A stretch of DNA of 64,000 nt from Microvirga sp. (GTDB lineage Bacteria > Pseudomonadota > Alphaproteobacteria > Rhizobiales > Beijerinckiaceae). Of this stretch, positions 55,016 through 63,330 are shown piece by piece; position 1 is the stretch's first letter, and each line of letters begins with the position of its first letter. The stretch is from positions 1 to 64,000 of the forward strand of contig JAQSWQ010000027.1 in NCBI GenBank assembly GCA_029266525.1. Reading direction: 5' to 3'. The translations under genes were made by a program, and so were the position numbers. The notes beneath the pieces were generated by a model. That model was not told where the DNA came from. It was given only the letters and a program-made list of their open reading frames with translations, and ran no database searches.

Positions 55016-56380
55016 ATGACGGTGTTCATCGGCGCGGGAGCGGGCTTCGCGGGCGACCGCACCGATGCGGCCGGGCCGGTCGCGGGAGCGCTCGCGAAGA
55101 GGGACGGGCCGCGCTTCCTGATGTTCGAGACGCTCGCCGAGCGGACCCTCGCTCTGGCGCAGGTCGAGCGGCGGCGCGATCCTTCGCGAGGCTACAACCC
55201 ATCGCTCGAGGCTTTCGTCGGGCCGGTGCTCAAGACCTGCCTCGAGAACCAGATCCGCATCGTCGGCAATTTCGGGGCGGCGAACCCGCGCGGTGCGGCC
55301 GAGTGCATCGTCGCGATGGCCCGCAAGGCGGGCTTTCCCGCGATCCGCGTCGGCGTCGTCGAGGGCGACGACGTCACCAATGTGCTCTCGTCCGAGCAGT
55401 TCGCGGCCCGCGAGACCGCGGGTGCGCTCCTTGCCGATGCGCCGCCGATCGTCGCGGCGAACGTCTATCTCGGCGCCGCGCCGATCGCGCGGGCGCTCGA
55501 TGAGCGCGCCGACGTGGTCGTGACGGGCCGCGTCGCCGATCCCTCGCTGGCGCTCGGGCCGCTGATTCACGCCTTCGGCTGGCGCCTGGAGGATTGGGAC
55601 CGGCTCGCGGCGGGCACGCTCGTCGGCCACCTCCTTGAATGCGGGGCGCAGGTCACCGGCGGCTATTTTGCCGATCCCGGCGTCAAGGACGTGCCGGGGA
55701 TGGATGCGATCGGCTATCCCATCGCGGAGGTCGAGCAGGACGGGAGCTTCGTCATCACCAAGCCGGAGGGCACCGGCGGGCTCGTCGACCGCCGCACCGT
55801 CACCGAGCAGGTGCTCTACGAGATCCACGATCCCGCCGCATATCTCACGCCGGACGTGGTCCTCGACCTTACCGCGGTGGAGCTTGCGGAGCTCGGCCGC
55901 GACCGCGTTCGTCTCACGGGAGCGCGCGGCAAGCCGGCGCCTGAGACCCTGAAGGCCACGGTGTGCTTCGACGGCGGCCTCCTCGGCGAGGCGGAGATCT
56001 CCTATGGCGGGCCGAACGCCGCTGCGCGCGCCCGGCTTGCGATCAGGACCGTGAAGGCGCGGATGGCCAGGCGCGCGCCGGAGCTGCAGGTGAGGGCCGA
56101 CGCGATCGGCCTCGTGAGCATCCTTGGCGACAGCGCCGGCAGCGAGCTCGCTTCGAGCTGGCATGACGCGACGGACGTGCGAGTGCGCTTCGCCGCGCAG
56201 GGCCATGAGGCCGGCGAGATCGACCTCCTCATGGGCGAGGTCGAGGCGCTCTATTGCGCCGGTCCCGCTGGCGGCGCCGGCGTGCGGCGCCGCATCACGC
56301 CGCGGCTTGCGAGCGCCTCTTGCCTCATCGAGCGAAAGCTCGTCGCGCCAGCCGTGTATTTCGTCGGAGGCAACGCATGA
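55016..56380 (+). CDS. AtuA-family (DUF1446) protein
   Basis: 454 residues. The acyclic terpene utilisation AtuA family domain covers nearly the whole chain: TVFIGAGAGFAGDRTDAAGP, IRIVGNFGAANPRGAAECIV, VVEGDDVTNVLSSEQF, VVTGRVADPSLALGPLIHAF and CGAQVTGGYFADPGVKDVPG. Biochemical role is unresolved; relatives sit in catabolic clusters with acyl-CoA or hydroxy-acid enzymes. Its stop overlaps the next start (ATGA). The upstream gap (54855-55015) shows no clear promoter. Confidence 0.87.
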   Translation: MTVFIGAGAGFAGDRTDAAGPVAGALAKRDGPRFLMFETLAERTLALAQVERRRDPSRGYNPSLEAFVGPVLKTCLENQIRIVGNFGAANPRGAAECIVAMARKAGFPAIRVGVVEGDDVTNVLSSEQFAARETAGALLADAPPIVAANVYLGAAPIARALDERADVVVTGRVADPSLALGPLIHAFGWRLEDWDRLAAGTLVGHLLECGAQVTGGYFADPGVKDVPGMDAIGYPIAEVEQDGSFVITKPEGTGGLVDRRTVTEQVLYEIHDPAAYLTPDVVLDLTAVELAELGRDRVRLTGARGKPAPETLKATVCFDGGLLGEAEISYGGPNAAARARLAIRTVKARMARRAPELQVRADAIGLVSILGDSAGSELASSWHDATDVRVRFAAQGHEAGEIDLLMGEVEALYCAGPAGGAGVRRRITPRLASASCLIERKLVAPAVYFVGGNA

Positions 56381-56745
56381 GCGCGCTCGTCGAGGTGCCG
56401 CTCTATGAACTCGCGCATGCGCGCTCGGGCGACAAAGGCAACCGCCTCAACATCGCGGTGGTCTGCCGCGAGTCCGCCTTCTATCCGGCGCTCTCGGCGA
56501 CGCTCACGGCCGAGCGCTTGGCGGGGATTTTCGCAAGCCGCAGGCCGAGCCGCGTCGTGCGCTACGAGCTGCCGAAGCTCTACGCCTTCAACTTCGTGCT
56601 GGACGATGTTCTGGAAGGCGGCGTCAACGCGAGCCTCGGCCTCGACGGCCACGGCAAGTCGCTCTCATTCCTGCTTCTCGCGGCTTTTGTGAGCGTGCCG
56701 GCCGCGCTCCTCGAGCCGTCTCGCCTTCGATCCGCTGCCGAGTAG
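56377..56745 (+). CDS. AtuA-associated C-terminal (ferredoxin-fold) domain protein
   Basis: 122 residues. VPLYELAHARSGDKGNRLNIAVVCRESAFYPAL (read in parts) and YELPKLYAFNFVLDDVLEGGVNASLGLDGHGKSLS match the domain that is fused to the end of AtuA in some bacteria and encoded separately here. Overlap of four bases with the AtuA gene implies one complex in equal amounts. Function unknown. Confidence 0.85.
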   Translation: MSALVEVPLYELAHARSGDKGNRLNIAVVCRESAFYPALSATLTAERLAGIFASRRPSRVVRYELPKLYAFNFVLDDVLEGGVNASLGLDGHGKSLSFLLLAAFVSVPAALLEPSRLRSAAE

Positions 56746-56762
56746 ACCAACGAGGAAACCCG

Positions 56763-57725
56763 ATGAGGATCAGAACCCTTCTCGCCGCCTGGCTTGCCGG
56801 CCTTGCCTTCGCCGGGCCGGCCGCAGCCCAGGGCTTTCCGTCGCGCAACATCAAGTTCATCGTGCCCTTCCAGGCCGGCAGCGCCACCGACGCGCTCGCG
56901 CGCATCGTGGGCGAGCACGCCTCGCGCACGCTCGGGCGGCCGGTGGTCATCGAGAACATGGCGGGCGCAAGCGGCGTCGTCGCGGCCCAGAACGTCGCGC
57001 GCGCGGAGCCCGACGGCCACACGGTGCTGATCTCGACCAACACCACGCATGGCGCAAATCAGAGCCTCCTCAAGACCGTTCCTTATGACGCGGTCAACGG
57101 CTTCGAGCATGTAACGAAGCTCGGCACGATCACGCTCGCGCTGATCGCGAACCCCTCCGTACCCGCGAACGACGTCAAGGAACTGATCGCCTACGCCAAG
57201 AGCAATCCCGGCAAGCTCACCTTCGGCTCGGGCTCGAGCTCGTCGCGCATCGCCGGCGAGATGCTGAAGTCGCTGGGCGGCATCGACATCGTGCACGTGC
57301 CCTATCGGTCGAATCCGCAGGCCATCACCGACATCCTCGGCGGGCAGATCGCGCTGTTCTTCGCCGACATCTCGACGACGCTGCCGCAGGTCAAGGCCGG
57401 CAAGGTCAAGGGCTTCGCGGTCTCGACCGCGCAACGCTCGAAGCTTGCGCCCGAGCTGCCGACCATGGCCGAGGCCGGTGTGCCCGGCTACGACCTCGCG
57501 GCCTGGTTTGCGGCCTTCGTGCCGGCGAAGACGCCGAAGCCCATCGTCGACAAGCTGCGCGAGGCGCTCGTTTCGGCGGTCAACGATCCCGCGACGCAGG
57601 AGAGGCTGCTCGGGGCCGGCATCGAGCCCGAGACCAGCACTTCGGAGGACCTCAAGGCCTTCGTCGGCGCCGAGATCAAGAAATGGGGCGACATCGTGAA
57701 GGCGGCGGGAATTCAGCCGGAATAA
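56763..57725 (+). CDS. Tripartite tricarboxylate transporter substrate-binding protein (Bug/TctC family)
   Basis: 320 residues. Signal peptide IRTLLAAWLAGLAFAGPAAAQ, then FPSRNIKFIVPFQAGSATDALARI (family start), VVIENMAGASGVVAAQNVARAEPDGHTVL (read in parts), FGSGSSSSRIAGEMLKSLGG and VPYRSNPQAITDILGGQIALFFADI. Binds small carboxylates in the periplasm. No TctA/TctB membrane genes are nearby, so it is an orphan receptor, probably supplying the ligand handled by the AtuA-type proteins 17 bases upstream. Confidence 0.93.
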   Translation: MRIRTLLAAWLAGLAFAGPAAAQGFPSRNIKFIVPFQAGSATDALARIVGEHASRTLGRPVVIENMAGASGVVAAQNVARAEPDGHTVLISTNTTHGANQSLLKTVPYDAVNGFEHVTKLGTITLALIANPSVPANDVKELIAYAKSNPGKLTFGSGSSSSRIAGEMLKSLGGIDIVHVPYRSNPQAITDILGGQIALFFADISTTLPQVKAGKVKGFAVSTAQRSKLAPELPTMAEAGVPGYDLAAWFAAFVPAKTPKPIVDKLREALVSAVNDPATQERLLGAGIEPETSTSEDLKAFVGAEIKKWGDIVKAAGIQPE

Positions 57726-57847
57726 AGCTCCGTCGCGCGGCTCGCCGGACGTCGGTGCTGCGAGCGGCTGGCCGGGCGCCCGGACGCGGCAGGGCCGGGG
57801 CCGTCCGCCAAGCCCGACGGACGCAGGTGGGCAGAAGCGGGAGACGC

Positions 57848-58285
57848 CTAGAACCAGCCCTGCGTGATCGCCGCGACCGCGACGTAGCGGCCGACCTTGG
57901 CGATGGTCACCAGGGCGAGGAAGATCGGAAACGGTTCCTTCAGCACGCCGGCCACGATGGTGAGTGGGTCGCCGACGATCGGCGCCCAGCTCAGGAGCAG
58001 CGACCAGCGGCCGTAGTGGTGATACCAGCGCTCCGCCCGTGCGATCTTCGTGCGCTTGACCGGGAACCAGGGCCGGTCTTCGAAGGCTGCGAGCAGGCGC
58101 CCCATCCCCCAGTTCGCGCACGAGCCGAGGATGTTGCCGAGGCTCGCCACCACGACCAGCATCGCCGTGCTGTAATGATGCGTAAGCAGCATCCCGAACA
58201 GGACGACCTCCGACTGGAACGGGAAGATCGTCGCCGCGGCGAAGGATGCGAGGAAGAGGCCGGTGTATTCGGCGAGGTGATTCAC
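57848..58285 (-). CDS. YqaA-family (DedA/VTT-like) membrane protein
   Basis: 145 residues with four hydrophobic segments: YTGLFLASFAAATIFPF, AMLVVVASLGNILGSCANW, WSLLLSWAPIVGDPLTIVAG and IFLALVTIAKVGRYVAVAA. The VTT core motif with G-x-G-D-like PIVGDPL and the FPFQSEVVL segment are present. Homologues are associated with membrane homeostasis. GTG start at 58285, seven bases after the aldehyde dehydrogenase stop. Confidence 0.87.
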   Translation of the reverse strand: MNHLAEYTGLFLASFAAATIFPFQSEVVLFGMLLTHHYSTAMLVVVASLGNILGSCANWGMGRLLAAFEDRPWFPVKRTKIARAERWYHHYGRWSLLLSWAPIVGDPLTIVAGVLKEPFPIFLALVTIAKVGRYVAVAAITQGWF

Positions 58286-58291
58286 GCCGGC

Positions 58292-59863
58292 TTATCCCAT
58301 CACGGTGTGGCTCTGCTCGCGCATGAACTGCGGCACGTACCAGGGGCCGAGGCCGCCCTTGCCGGTGACGCCGGAGCCCTTCCAGCCGCAGAAGGTCTGG
58401 ATGCCGGGCCAAGCCCCGGTCGTGGCGCCCGACGCCCGGTTGGCGTAGAGGACGCCGGCTTCCGCCGTATTGAGGAAGAGCTGCAGCTCGGCCTCGTCCT
58501 GCGTGTAGATGCCGGCCGTGAGACCGTAAGGGACATCATTGCCCTCTCGGATTGCCGACCCGAGATCGGCGAAGCGGCGTACAGTGAGGAAGGGCAGGAA
58601 AAGCTCGTCCTTGTGCAGGTCGTGGTCGGGCGGAAGATCGGTCGCGATCGAGGGCGCGGCGTAGTAGCCCCGATCGTACAGCCCGCCGGCCAGCATCTCG
58701 CCGCCCGCCGCGAAGCGGCCCTGCTGGCGCACGCTGGCGGCGACCCGTTCGAACCGCTCGGCGGCGGCGCGATTGATCACCGGGCCGACGAAAACATCCG
58801 CCCGCTGCGGGTCGCCGACTGTGAGCTTCGCCGTCTTGTCGACGAGCGCACCCAGGAACTCGTCGGCGACGCGCTCGTGCACGAGCACGGTCGAGCCTGC
58901 GGAGCATTTCTGGCCGGAGAGCCCGAAGGCCGAGCGCATCACGCCGGAGGAGGCGGTGTCGAGATCGGCGTTGGCGGTGACGTAGGTCGGGTTCTTGCCG
59001 CCCATCTCGGCGATGACCGGGTGCGCATAGGGCCGCTCCGCCATCCTGCGGAAGATGCCCATGCCGACCGCATGGGAGCCGGTGAAAGCGACGCCCGCGA
59101 CGCCTGGATGCGCGACGAGCGTCTCTCCGACCTCAGCGCCGCCGCAGACGAGGTTGAGGGCGCCTGCCGGGAGGCCGGCCTCGACGAAGCAGTCGGCGAG
59201 AAGGCGACCGGTCAGCCCCGCCATCGGGCTCGGCTTGTAGACGACGGTGTTCCCGGCGAGGAGCGCGCCGGTTGTCATCGCGACCGAGAGCGCCACGGGG
59301 AAGTTGAACGGTGCGATCACGGCGAAGACGCCTTGGGGACGCAGCACGCAGCGGGTCGCCTCCTGCTGGAAGGCGCGCTGCATCGGCCTGTCGTAGCCCT
59401 CGTTCTTCTCCATCTCGGCCGCATAGTAGCGGATGAGGTCGATCGTCTCCTCGACCTCGCCCACTGCCTCCATCCGCGACTTGCCGACTTCGAAGAGGCA
59501 TGCCGCGGACAGGTCGTATTTGCGCGCTTCGAACCTCTCGGCGGCGCGGCGCAGCAGGGACACGCGCTCCAGCCAAGGCCGGCGGCTCCAATCGGGATAG
59601 GCATCTTGCGCCGCCTCGACCGCCCGCCGGACCGCCACCTCCGAGGCTGCGATGAAATGGCCGAGCGCCCAGTCGCGATTGATCGGGCTTGCGGCGGTGT
59701 AGCGGACCCCGTCGCCGTCCTCCTCCCCCGCGATCAGGTTGAGGCGGTCGCGACCGAGGACGGTTTCTCGCACCTTCGGCAAGAGCGCATCGAGATGGGC
59801 GTGAACCGCCGAGAAATCCTCGCCGATATTCGAGTAGGTGACGCGTGGCAGGTTCGTGTCCAT
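58292..59863 (-). CDS. Aldehyde dehydrogenase, L-glutamate gamma-semialdehyde dehydrogenase-like
   Basis: 523 residues. NAD-dependent oxidation of an aldehyde. Catalytic Cys in AFGLSGQKCSAGSTVLVHE, Glu in VIAEMGGKNPTYVT, cofactor motif GVAGVAFTGSHAVGMGIF and the Asn of VIAPFNFPVALSV. The overall order (LIRYYAAEMEKNEGYDRPM; YFAPTI-like YYAAPSIATDLP) is closest to P5C dehydrogenases of the RocA/PutA type. Transcribed with the YqaA gene. Substrate not certain. Confidence 0.9.
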   Translation of the reverse strand: MDTNLPRVTYSNIGEDFSAVHAHLDALLPKVRETVLGRDRLNLIAGEEDGDGVRYTAASPINRDWALGHFIAASEVAVRRAVEAAQDAYPDWSRRPWLERVSLLRRAAERFEARKYDLSAACLFEVGKSRMEAVGEVEETIDLIRYYAAEMEKNEGYDRPMQRAFQQEATRCVLRPQGVFAVIAPFNFPVALSVAMTTGALLAGNTVVYKPSPMAGLTGRLLADCFVEAGLPAGALNLVCGGAEVGETLVAHPGVAGVAFTGSHAVGMGIFRRMAERPYAHPVIAEMGGKNPTYVTANADLDTASSGVMRSAFGLSGQKCSAGSTVLVHERVADEFLGALVDKTAKLTVGDPQRADVFVGPVINRAAAERFERVAASVRQQGRFAAGGEMLAGGLYDRGYYAAPSIATDLPPDHDLHKDELFLPFLTVRRFADLGSAIREGNDVPYGLTAGIYTQDEAELQLFLNTAEAGVLYANRASGATTGAWPGIQTFCGWKGSGVTGKGGLGPWYVPQFMREQSHTVMG

Positions 59864-60189
59864 CGGCAGATCAGGCGGTCCGCTGGGGCGCGCAGTTTAC
59901 CCGCGAGCGGCGCCGTGCGAAGCCATCCGGAGCCGTTCCATGCGCTCAGTGCATGCAGCCTATTAGCGCAGCGAATTAGGCACGCGCGGCCTGCCCGCCA
60001 GGCTTTAGATTACCCGCCGCAGGCAATTGTCCGAGCCCCCAGCCTACTTCTCAACAACAGAATAAAACCGACCGATCATAGTACGGAACCGAATTTGGCT
60101 CGGGTAATCGCCATCGAGACCTTTGCCTCATTCTCGCCCTCCAATACCGTAGGAAGCTGCCCGCACAACAAACATAAGGGATGCGGGTC
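59864..60189. other. Gap between the aldehyde dehydrogenase and rlpA-like genes
   Basis: 326 bases, less GC-rich than its surroundings. No gene seen. A possible plus-strand promoter is TTGCCT (60123-60128), 16-base spacer, TACCGT (60145-60150), which would give a short leader to the RlpA-like gene. Confidence 0.45.
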
Positions 60190-60561
60190 ATGGTTTTTTC
60201 GAAACTGCCCTTTGCGGCGGCGCTTGCCGCCTGCGCGCTTTCCACCATCGCTTTTAGCGCCGAGGCGGCCGGCAAAGGCGTCCAGCGCGGCGCCGCCTCC
60301 TGGTACGGGCCGGGCTTCCACGGCCGCAAGACGGCGAGCGGGGAACGCTTCAACCAGCACGCCATGACCGCCGCTCACCGCTCGCTACCCTTTGGCACCA
60401 AGGTGCGGGTGGTCAACGAGCGCACCGGCCGCGCCGTGGTGGTGCGCATCAACGATCGCGGGCCGTTCCACGGCGGGCGGATCATCGACCTCGCCCAGGC
60501 TCCGGCGCGCGCCCTCGGCATCACCGGCACGGCTTACGTCTCGCTACAGAGAGGCGGGTAG
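60190..60561 (+). CDS. RlpA-family double-psi beta-barrel protein
   Basis: About 123 residues. Signal peptide [23 protein letters not shown], then the RlpA barrel: [39 protein letters not shown] and [29 protein letters not shown], with the catalytic-type Asp in NDRGPF. No C-terminal SPOR domain. RlpA proteins are septal or cell-wall lytic transglycosylases or wall-binding proteins. ATG 60181 abuts its AAGGG, so ATG 60190 with a nine-base spacing is the better start. Confidence 0.88.
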   Translation: MVFSKLPFAAALAACALSTIAFSAEAAGKGVQRGAASWYGPGFHGRKTASGERFNQHAMTAAHRSLPFGTKVRVVNERTGRAVVVRINDRGPFHGGRIIDLAQAPARALGITGTAYVSLQRGG

Positions 60562-60714
60562 AAGCAGGCGGCGGTTCGGGAGAGCGGGGTCTGTCGAACG
60601 CCAGGCGCCGCTCCGACCGGCCCCAGTCCGCTCTCGTCGGCGACCACGTGGTTGTGCGCCGCAGGATCGCTTTGCTTCGGCCGGCGGCTTCCGGGCATAC
60701 ACCCTGCCGGAAAC

Positions 60715-61470
60715 TCATCGGCCTGGCGCAGGGTCAGGATCGGAACTCTCCTCGATCGTCGCGACCAGCCGTTCAAAGGTCAACGAGCGTTGGAGTTGGA
60801 AATCGACCTGCGCCGGCGGCAGGCCGGCCTCAAGGCGCGCGCGAATTTCGCGCAACATGGCTATGGCATCGGCCTGCTTCTGGTCGATTCGATGCTGGAG
60901 CAGCCGCGCAATGAGTTCCTGGCGCCAAGCCGGGCCGCCGTCATCCATCTTCCCGACAATGTTCTCGTAGGTGCGCTGCGGGAAAAAGGTCTGCTTCGCG
61001 ATCCCGACGAGTTGTCGGCGGACCGCTGCGCTGATCGCGCCATGCGCCTCGGCGTTAGCCAGCGTCGCCCGGATGTTCACCATGGCCTCGGACAGCGCGG
61101 CGTAGCCGACCTCGCCGGGGCCATGCATCACGGCTACTTCGTCATCGTCCTCGAGCGCGCCCGCGGCATAGGCTTGGTAGATCGCGCCGATCCCTTCCAT
61201 GCCGAACAGAGCAAGTTCCGCAGCGCGCAAGGCTCCGATGCTGGCGCTGCCGAAAACCCGGATTCCCCTGCTCAGGGCCCAGAGGATCTCCTTATGCCAG
61301 ACGGCCGGAACGTTCGCGAAGTAGCCGTCAATGACGCCGATGATAGAAGGGCTGCGCTGCGCGGCTCGATATACGTCGCCTTGTGCCGCCGGCGGGAGAT
61401 AGACCGCATCCAGCTGCTTCTGCGCGATCTCGACCGGCAGGGTCGGGCCTACAAAGACGATTGCACTCAA
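60715..61470 (-). CDS. tfuA: TfuA-like protein, YcaO partner
   Basis: 251 residues. Family blocks: SAIVFVGPTLP, YLPPAAQGDVYRAA (24-37), IGVIDGYFANVPAVWHKEIL (44-63), RVFGSASIGALRAAELALFG (71-90), EDDDEVAVMHGPGEVGYAAL (107-126) and SEAMVNIRATL. TfuA proteins act with YcaO in converting a backbone amide to a thioamide, as in thioglycine of methyl-CoM reductase; the name comes from trifolitoxin production. The start is a TTG at 61470 whose last two bases overlap the ycaO stop (TTGA), a sign of tight coupling. No sulfur-carrier gene is nearby. Base composition looks lower in GC than the housekeeping blocks. Confidence 0.9.
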   Translation of the reverse strand: MSAIVFVGPTLPVEIAQKQLDAVYLPPAAQGDVYRAAQRSPSIIGVIDGYFANVPAVWHKEILWALSRGIRVFGSASIGALRAAELALFGMEGIGAIYQAYAAGALEDDDEVAVMHGPGEVGYAALSEAMVNIRATLANAEAHGAISAAVRRQLVGIAKQTFFPQRTYENIVGKMDDGGPAWRQELIARLLQHRIDQKQADAIAMLREIRARLEAGLPPAQVDFQLQRSLTFERLVATIEESSDPDPAPGR

Positions 61471-62777
61471 TGCGCTTTCTCTTGCGCTGCAACTCGCACC
61501 GCCCTTTCGAGATTTCGATGCAGCAGGCATCGTGCCGCCCGTTTTCGGGCGAGCGCAACGTCATGGCCGAACACGGCGCATTCGAGCCCGGGAATGACGA
61601 CCCGCACGACCGGGATCTCGAACTCGGGTTTGGTCAGGTCGATTGCGATCACGCTCGTCACGCCTACGGCTCGTAAGCATTCCAGGTAGCGGCGTATGTC
61701 TTCGCGGAAGGTTGCGCAGTCGCCATTCGGGCGGAGCTGCAAATCTCCGCATGCATCGTCAGGTCCGCCCAGCAAGGCGCCGAGCCTGCTGCGGGAGCCG
61801 AGCATGCGGTCGTAAAGAGCCCGGCCCATGTCGTCGCGAGACCCCGCGATGAAAGTCAGGCGGCTCTGAGCCGCTTCCGTGAGCGCGCGGGACAAGGCGA
61901 CGCCGGCGTTGAGGTGGCATCCCGCCCCGACGGCCGCGGACACAGAGCGGACAGGCGTCGCAGCGCGATCATGGATGAGGCACACGTAGACGGGTATGCC
62001 GACATCCGAGGTAACGTCCCATACGTGCACCGCCACTTCCGCATCGCGGTAGGCGGCCAGCAGCTGCTCACAGACGGGATTGCCAATCTTCTCCAGCGCG
62101 AGCTTCGAGGACCTTGGCGCCTCTCCCAAGAGCCGCCAAAGGGCCAGCGCATCCCGCTCGACCACCTCGCATATCGCGTGGCTGATCGCTTCCAGGAGAT
62201 GGTTGCCGGAAGCCAGGCCGGTCGAGGTCATGGTGAAGTAGTTGCTCGAGAGCGCAAGCATATCCGCGGTGTAGTTCGTGTGCACGACGTCGAGCGGGAC
62301 CGACGTTTCGGCCTCTTGCATGAGGTCGTATCCGGCAATCCAGGGCATCGGCGCGTTATGGCTGAAGGCTTCATTCGTGGATCTTGGAGCCAAGGCCACA
62401 TCCATCAGGCGCAGATCGCCGCAAAGCTCGTGATGGCTGCCGATGACGACGGGAAGGTGGATGTGCTCGGCGTGATGCGTCTCGATCGACTCCATGATGC
62501 CGGACACCTTGGCTGCCGCCAGGCTGGCGCCCTTGCCCTGCGCCACCGCAAGCGACCTCGCATTCGGCCGACAGGCCATCACGACGGGAATGCCGATGCG
62601 ATCGAGCCCCGTCACGTTAGCAACTCGCGTAATGCCCATGGCCGGCAGGTGTTCCAAGAGGCGGGCCAGCGTTTCCGCAGGTGGTACGGTTCGGTGCGCG
62701 TCCTTGCGGTGCCGCTTCGGCGCGATCTCCCCGAGCGAGTGCTTGATGCGCTCGACGTGGTCGAACCGTGATCGCAA
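61467..62777 (-). CDS. ycaO: YcaO-domain ATP-dependent peptide-backbone-modifying enzyme
   Basis: 436 residues. YcaO activates backbone amides by phosphorylation with ATP. Segments: MGITRVANVTGLDRIGIPVV (47-66), nucleotide-binding S-x3-E-x2-E in SGIMESIETHHAEH (92-105), SNYFTMTSTGLASGNHLLEA (178-196) and EAISHAICEVVERDALALW. The C-terminal part has EIPVVRVVIPGLE and lacks the PxPxP end of azoline-forming cyclodehydratases; no E1-like or ThiF domain is fused or adjacent. This and the coupled tfuA point to thioamidation. TTG start at 62777 with GGGAGGGAAG in front. A divergent promoter region (62778-62951) separates it from two small peptide genes. Confidence 0.92.
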   Translation of the reverse strand: MRSRFDHVERIKHSLGEIAPKRHRKDAHRTVPPAETLARLLEHLPAMGITRVANVTGLDRIGIPVVMACRPNARSLAVAQGKGASLAAAKVSGIMESIETHHAEHIHLPVVIGSHHELCGDLRLMDVALAPRSTNEAFSHNAPMPWIAGYDLMQEAETSVPLDVVHTNYTADMLALSSNYFTMTSTGLASGNHLLEAISHAICEVVERDALALWRLLGEAPRSSKLALEKIGNPVCEQLLAAYRDAEVAVHVWDVTSDVGIPVYVCLIHDRAATPVRSVSAAVGAGCHLNAGVALSRALTEAAQSRLTFIAGSRDDMGRALYDRMLGSRSRLGALLGGPDDACGDLQLRPNGDCATFREDIRRYLECLRAVGVTSVIAIDLTKPEFEIPVVRVVIPGLECAVFGHDVALARKRAARCLLHRNLERAVRVAAQEKAH

Positions 62778-62890
62778 GCTTCCCTCCCGCTGGGCGGAAC
62801 CGGTCGGCGGCCCTCAGGATGGCCAGAGTGGAGGGCGACGTGAAAGCCGGCCGCTTCCGCAGGTCGAGCCAGCTGCAGCAATGTTCGCTG

Positions 62891-62919
62891 TTGCAACCGC
62901 ACCGTCAACCACGTAGCGT
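62891..62919 (+). promoter_or_regulatory. Predicted promoter of the small-peptide genes
   Basis: TTGCAA and TAGCGT with a 17-base spacer, 32 bases before the first peptide ATG. The -35 element is palindromic and could also be read on the minus strand toward ycaO, but no -10 was seen there. Confidence 0.45.
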
Positions 62920-62951
62920 GCCGGCCATGGCCTGTTGCCGGGACGCGGACC

Positions 62952-63170
62952 ATGCGCAGCGACGTACAAGTGACCCGTGCAGAGTACGATCGGCTTCTCG
63001 AGAAGCTTCGGCTCTTCGCCAATCAATTGAGCGCAAACGAGCAGCTAGCGTTGGCCCGCATATTGGACAGCGCCCATCTCTCGCGCATAACCGAACGGGA
63101 CGATTTCCCCGGCGAGGCGTGGCAAGAATTCAGTGGGATCATGTCCAACAATGGCGGCGGCAAGTCCTAG
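62952..63170 (+). CDS. Candidate RiPP precursor peptide A
   Basis: 72 residues, not recognised as a named family. Residues 8-40 should form an amphipathic helix (TRAEYDRLLEKLRLFANQLS then ANEQLALARIL). The tail from 51 is DFPGEAWQEFSGIMSNNGGGKS, with no cysteine anywhere. A gap-free alignment with peptide B gives 36 of 72 identical residues; conserved tail residues are DFPGE, WQ, G62, SNN and G69. It is divergent to ycaO-tfuA and only 174 bases from ycaO. A leader-plus-core reading is an inference from size, tandem duplication and neighbour genes. Shine-Dalgarno is weak. Confidence 0.72.
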   Translation: MRSDVQVTRAEYDRLLEKLRLFANQLSANEQLALARILDSAHLSRITERDDFPGEAWQEFSGIMSNNGGGKS

Positions 63171-63330
63171 AGCACCGTACGAGCCGCCCGAAGCCGCTCC
63201 GCAGGCCGCAAAGGGATGGGCAGTTGAAGGCTGCTCACCGAGCTTCAGGCAAGCCGGCTATGCAACTCTCGATGCCGGCACGCCGACTTCATCGCGTGTC
63301 GGCTCGAAACTTTCGGACGGAGGCTGACCT

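Noticed and set aside
57683-60367. Open frame of 894 codons, plus strand, across the YqaA and aldehyde dehydrogenase genes
   Set aside because: It is antisense to two well-supported genes and spans their junction. Composition is Arg/Gly/Ala-rich without recognisable motifs.
60521-60718. 65-codon open frame whose ATG overlaps the tfuA stop
   Set aside because: The overlap is suggestive, but the product is Arg/Pro-rich without a helix-plus-core layout, it does not resemble peptides A and B, and its end runs antisense into the rlpA-like gene.
61467-62777. Azoline-forming cyclodehydratase (TOMM) reading of YcaO
   Set aside because: The C-terminal PxPxP is absent, there is no E1-like or dehydrogenase partner, and the coupled neighbour is TfuA.
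62778-63330. A third copy of the small peptide gene in the gaps
   Set aside because: Neither 62778-62951 nor 63171-63330 contains the DFPGE or SNN tail in any frame.
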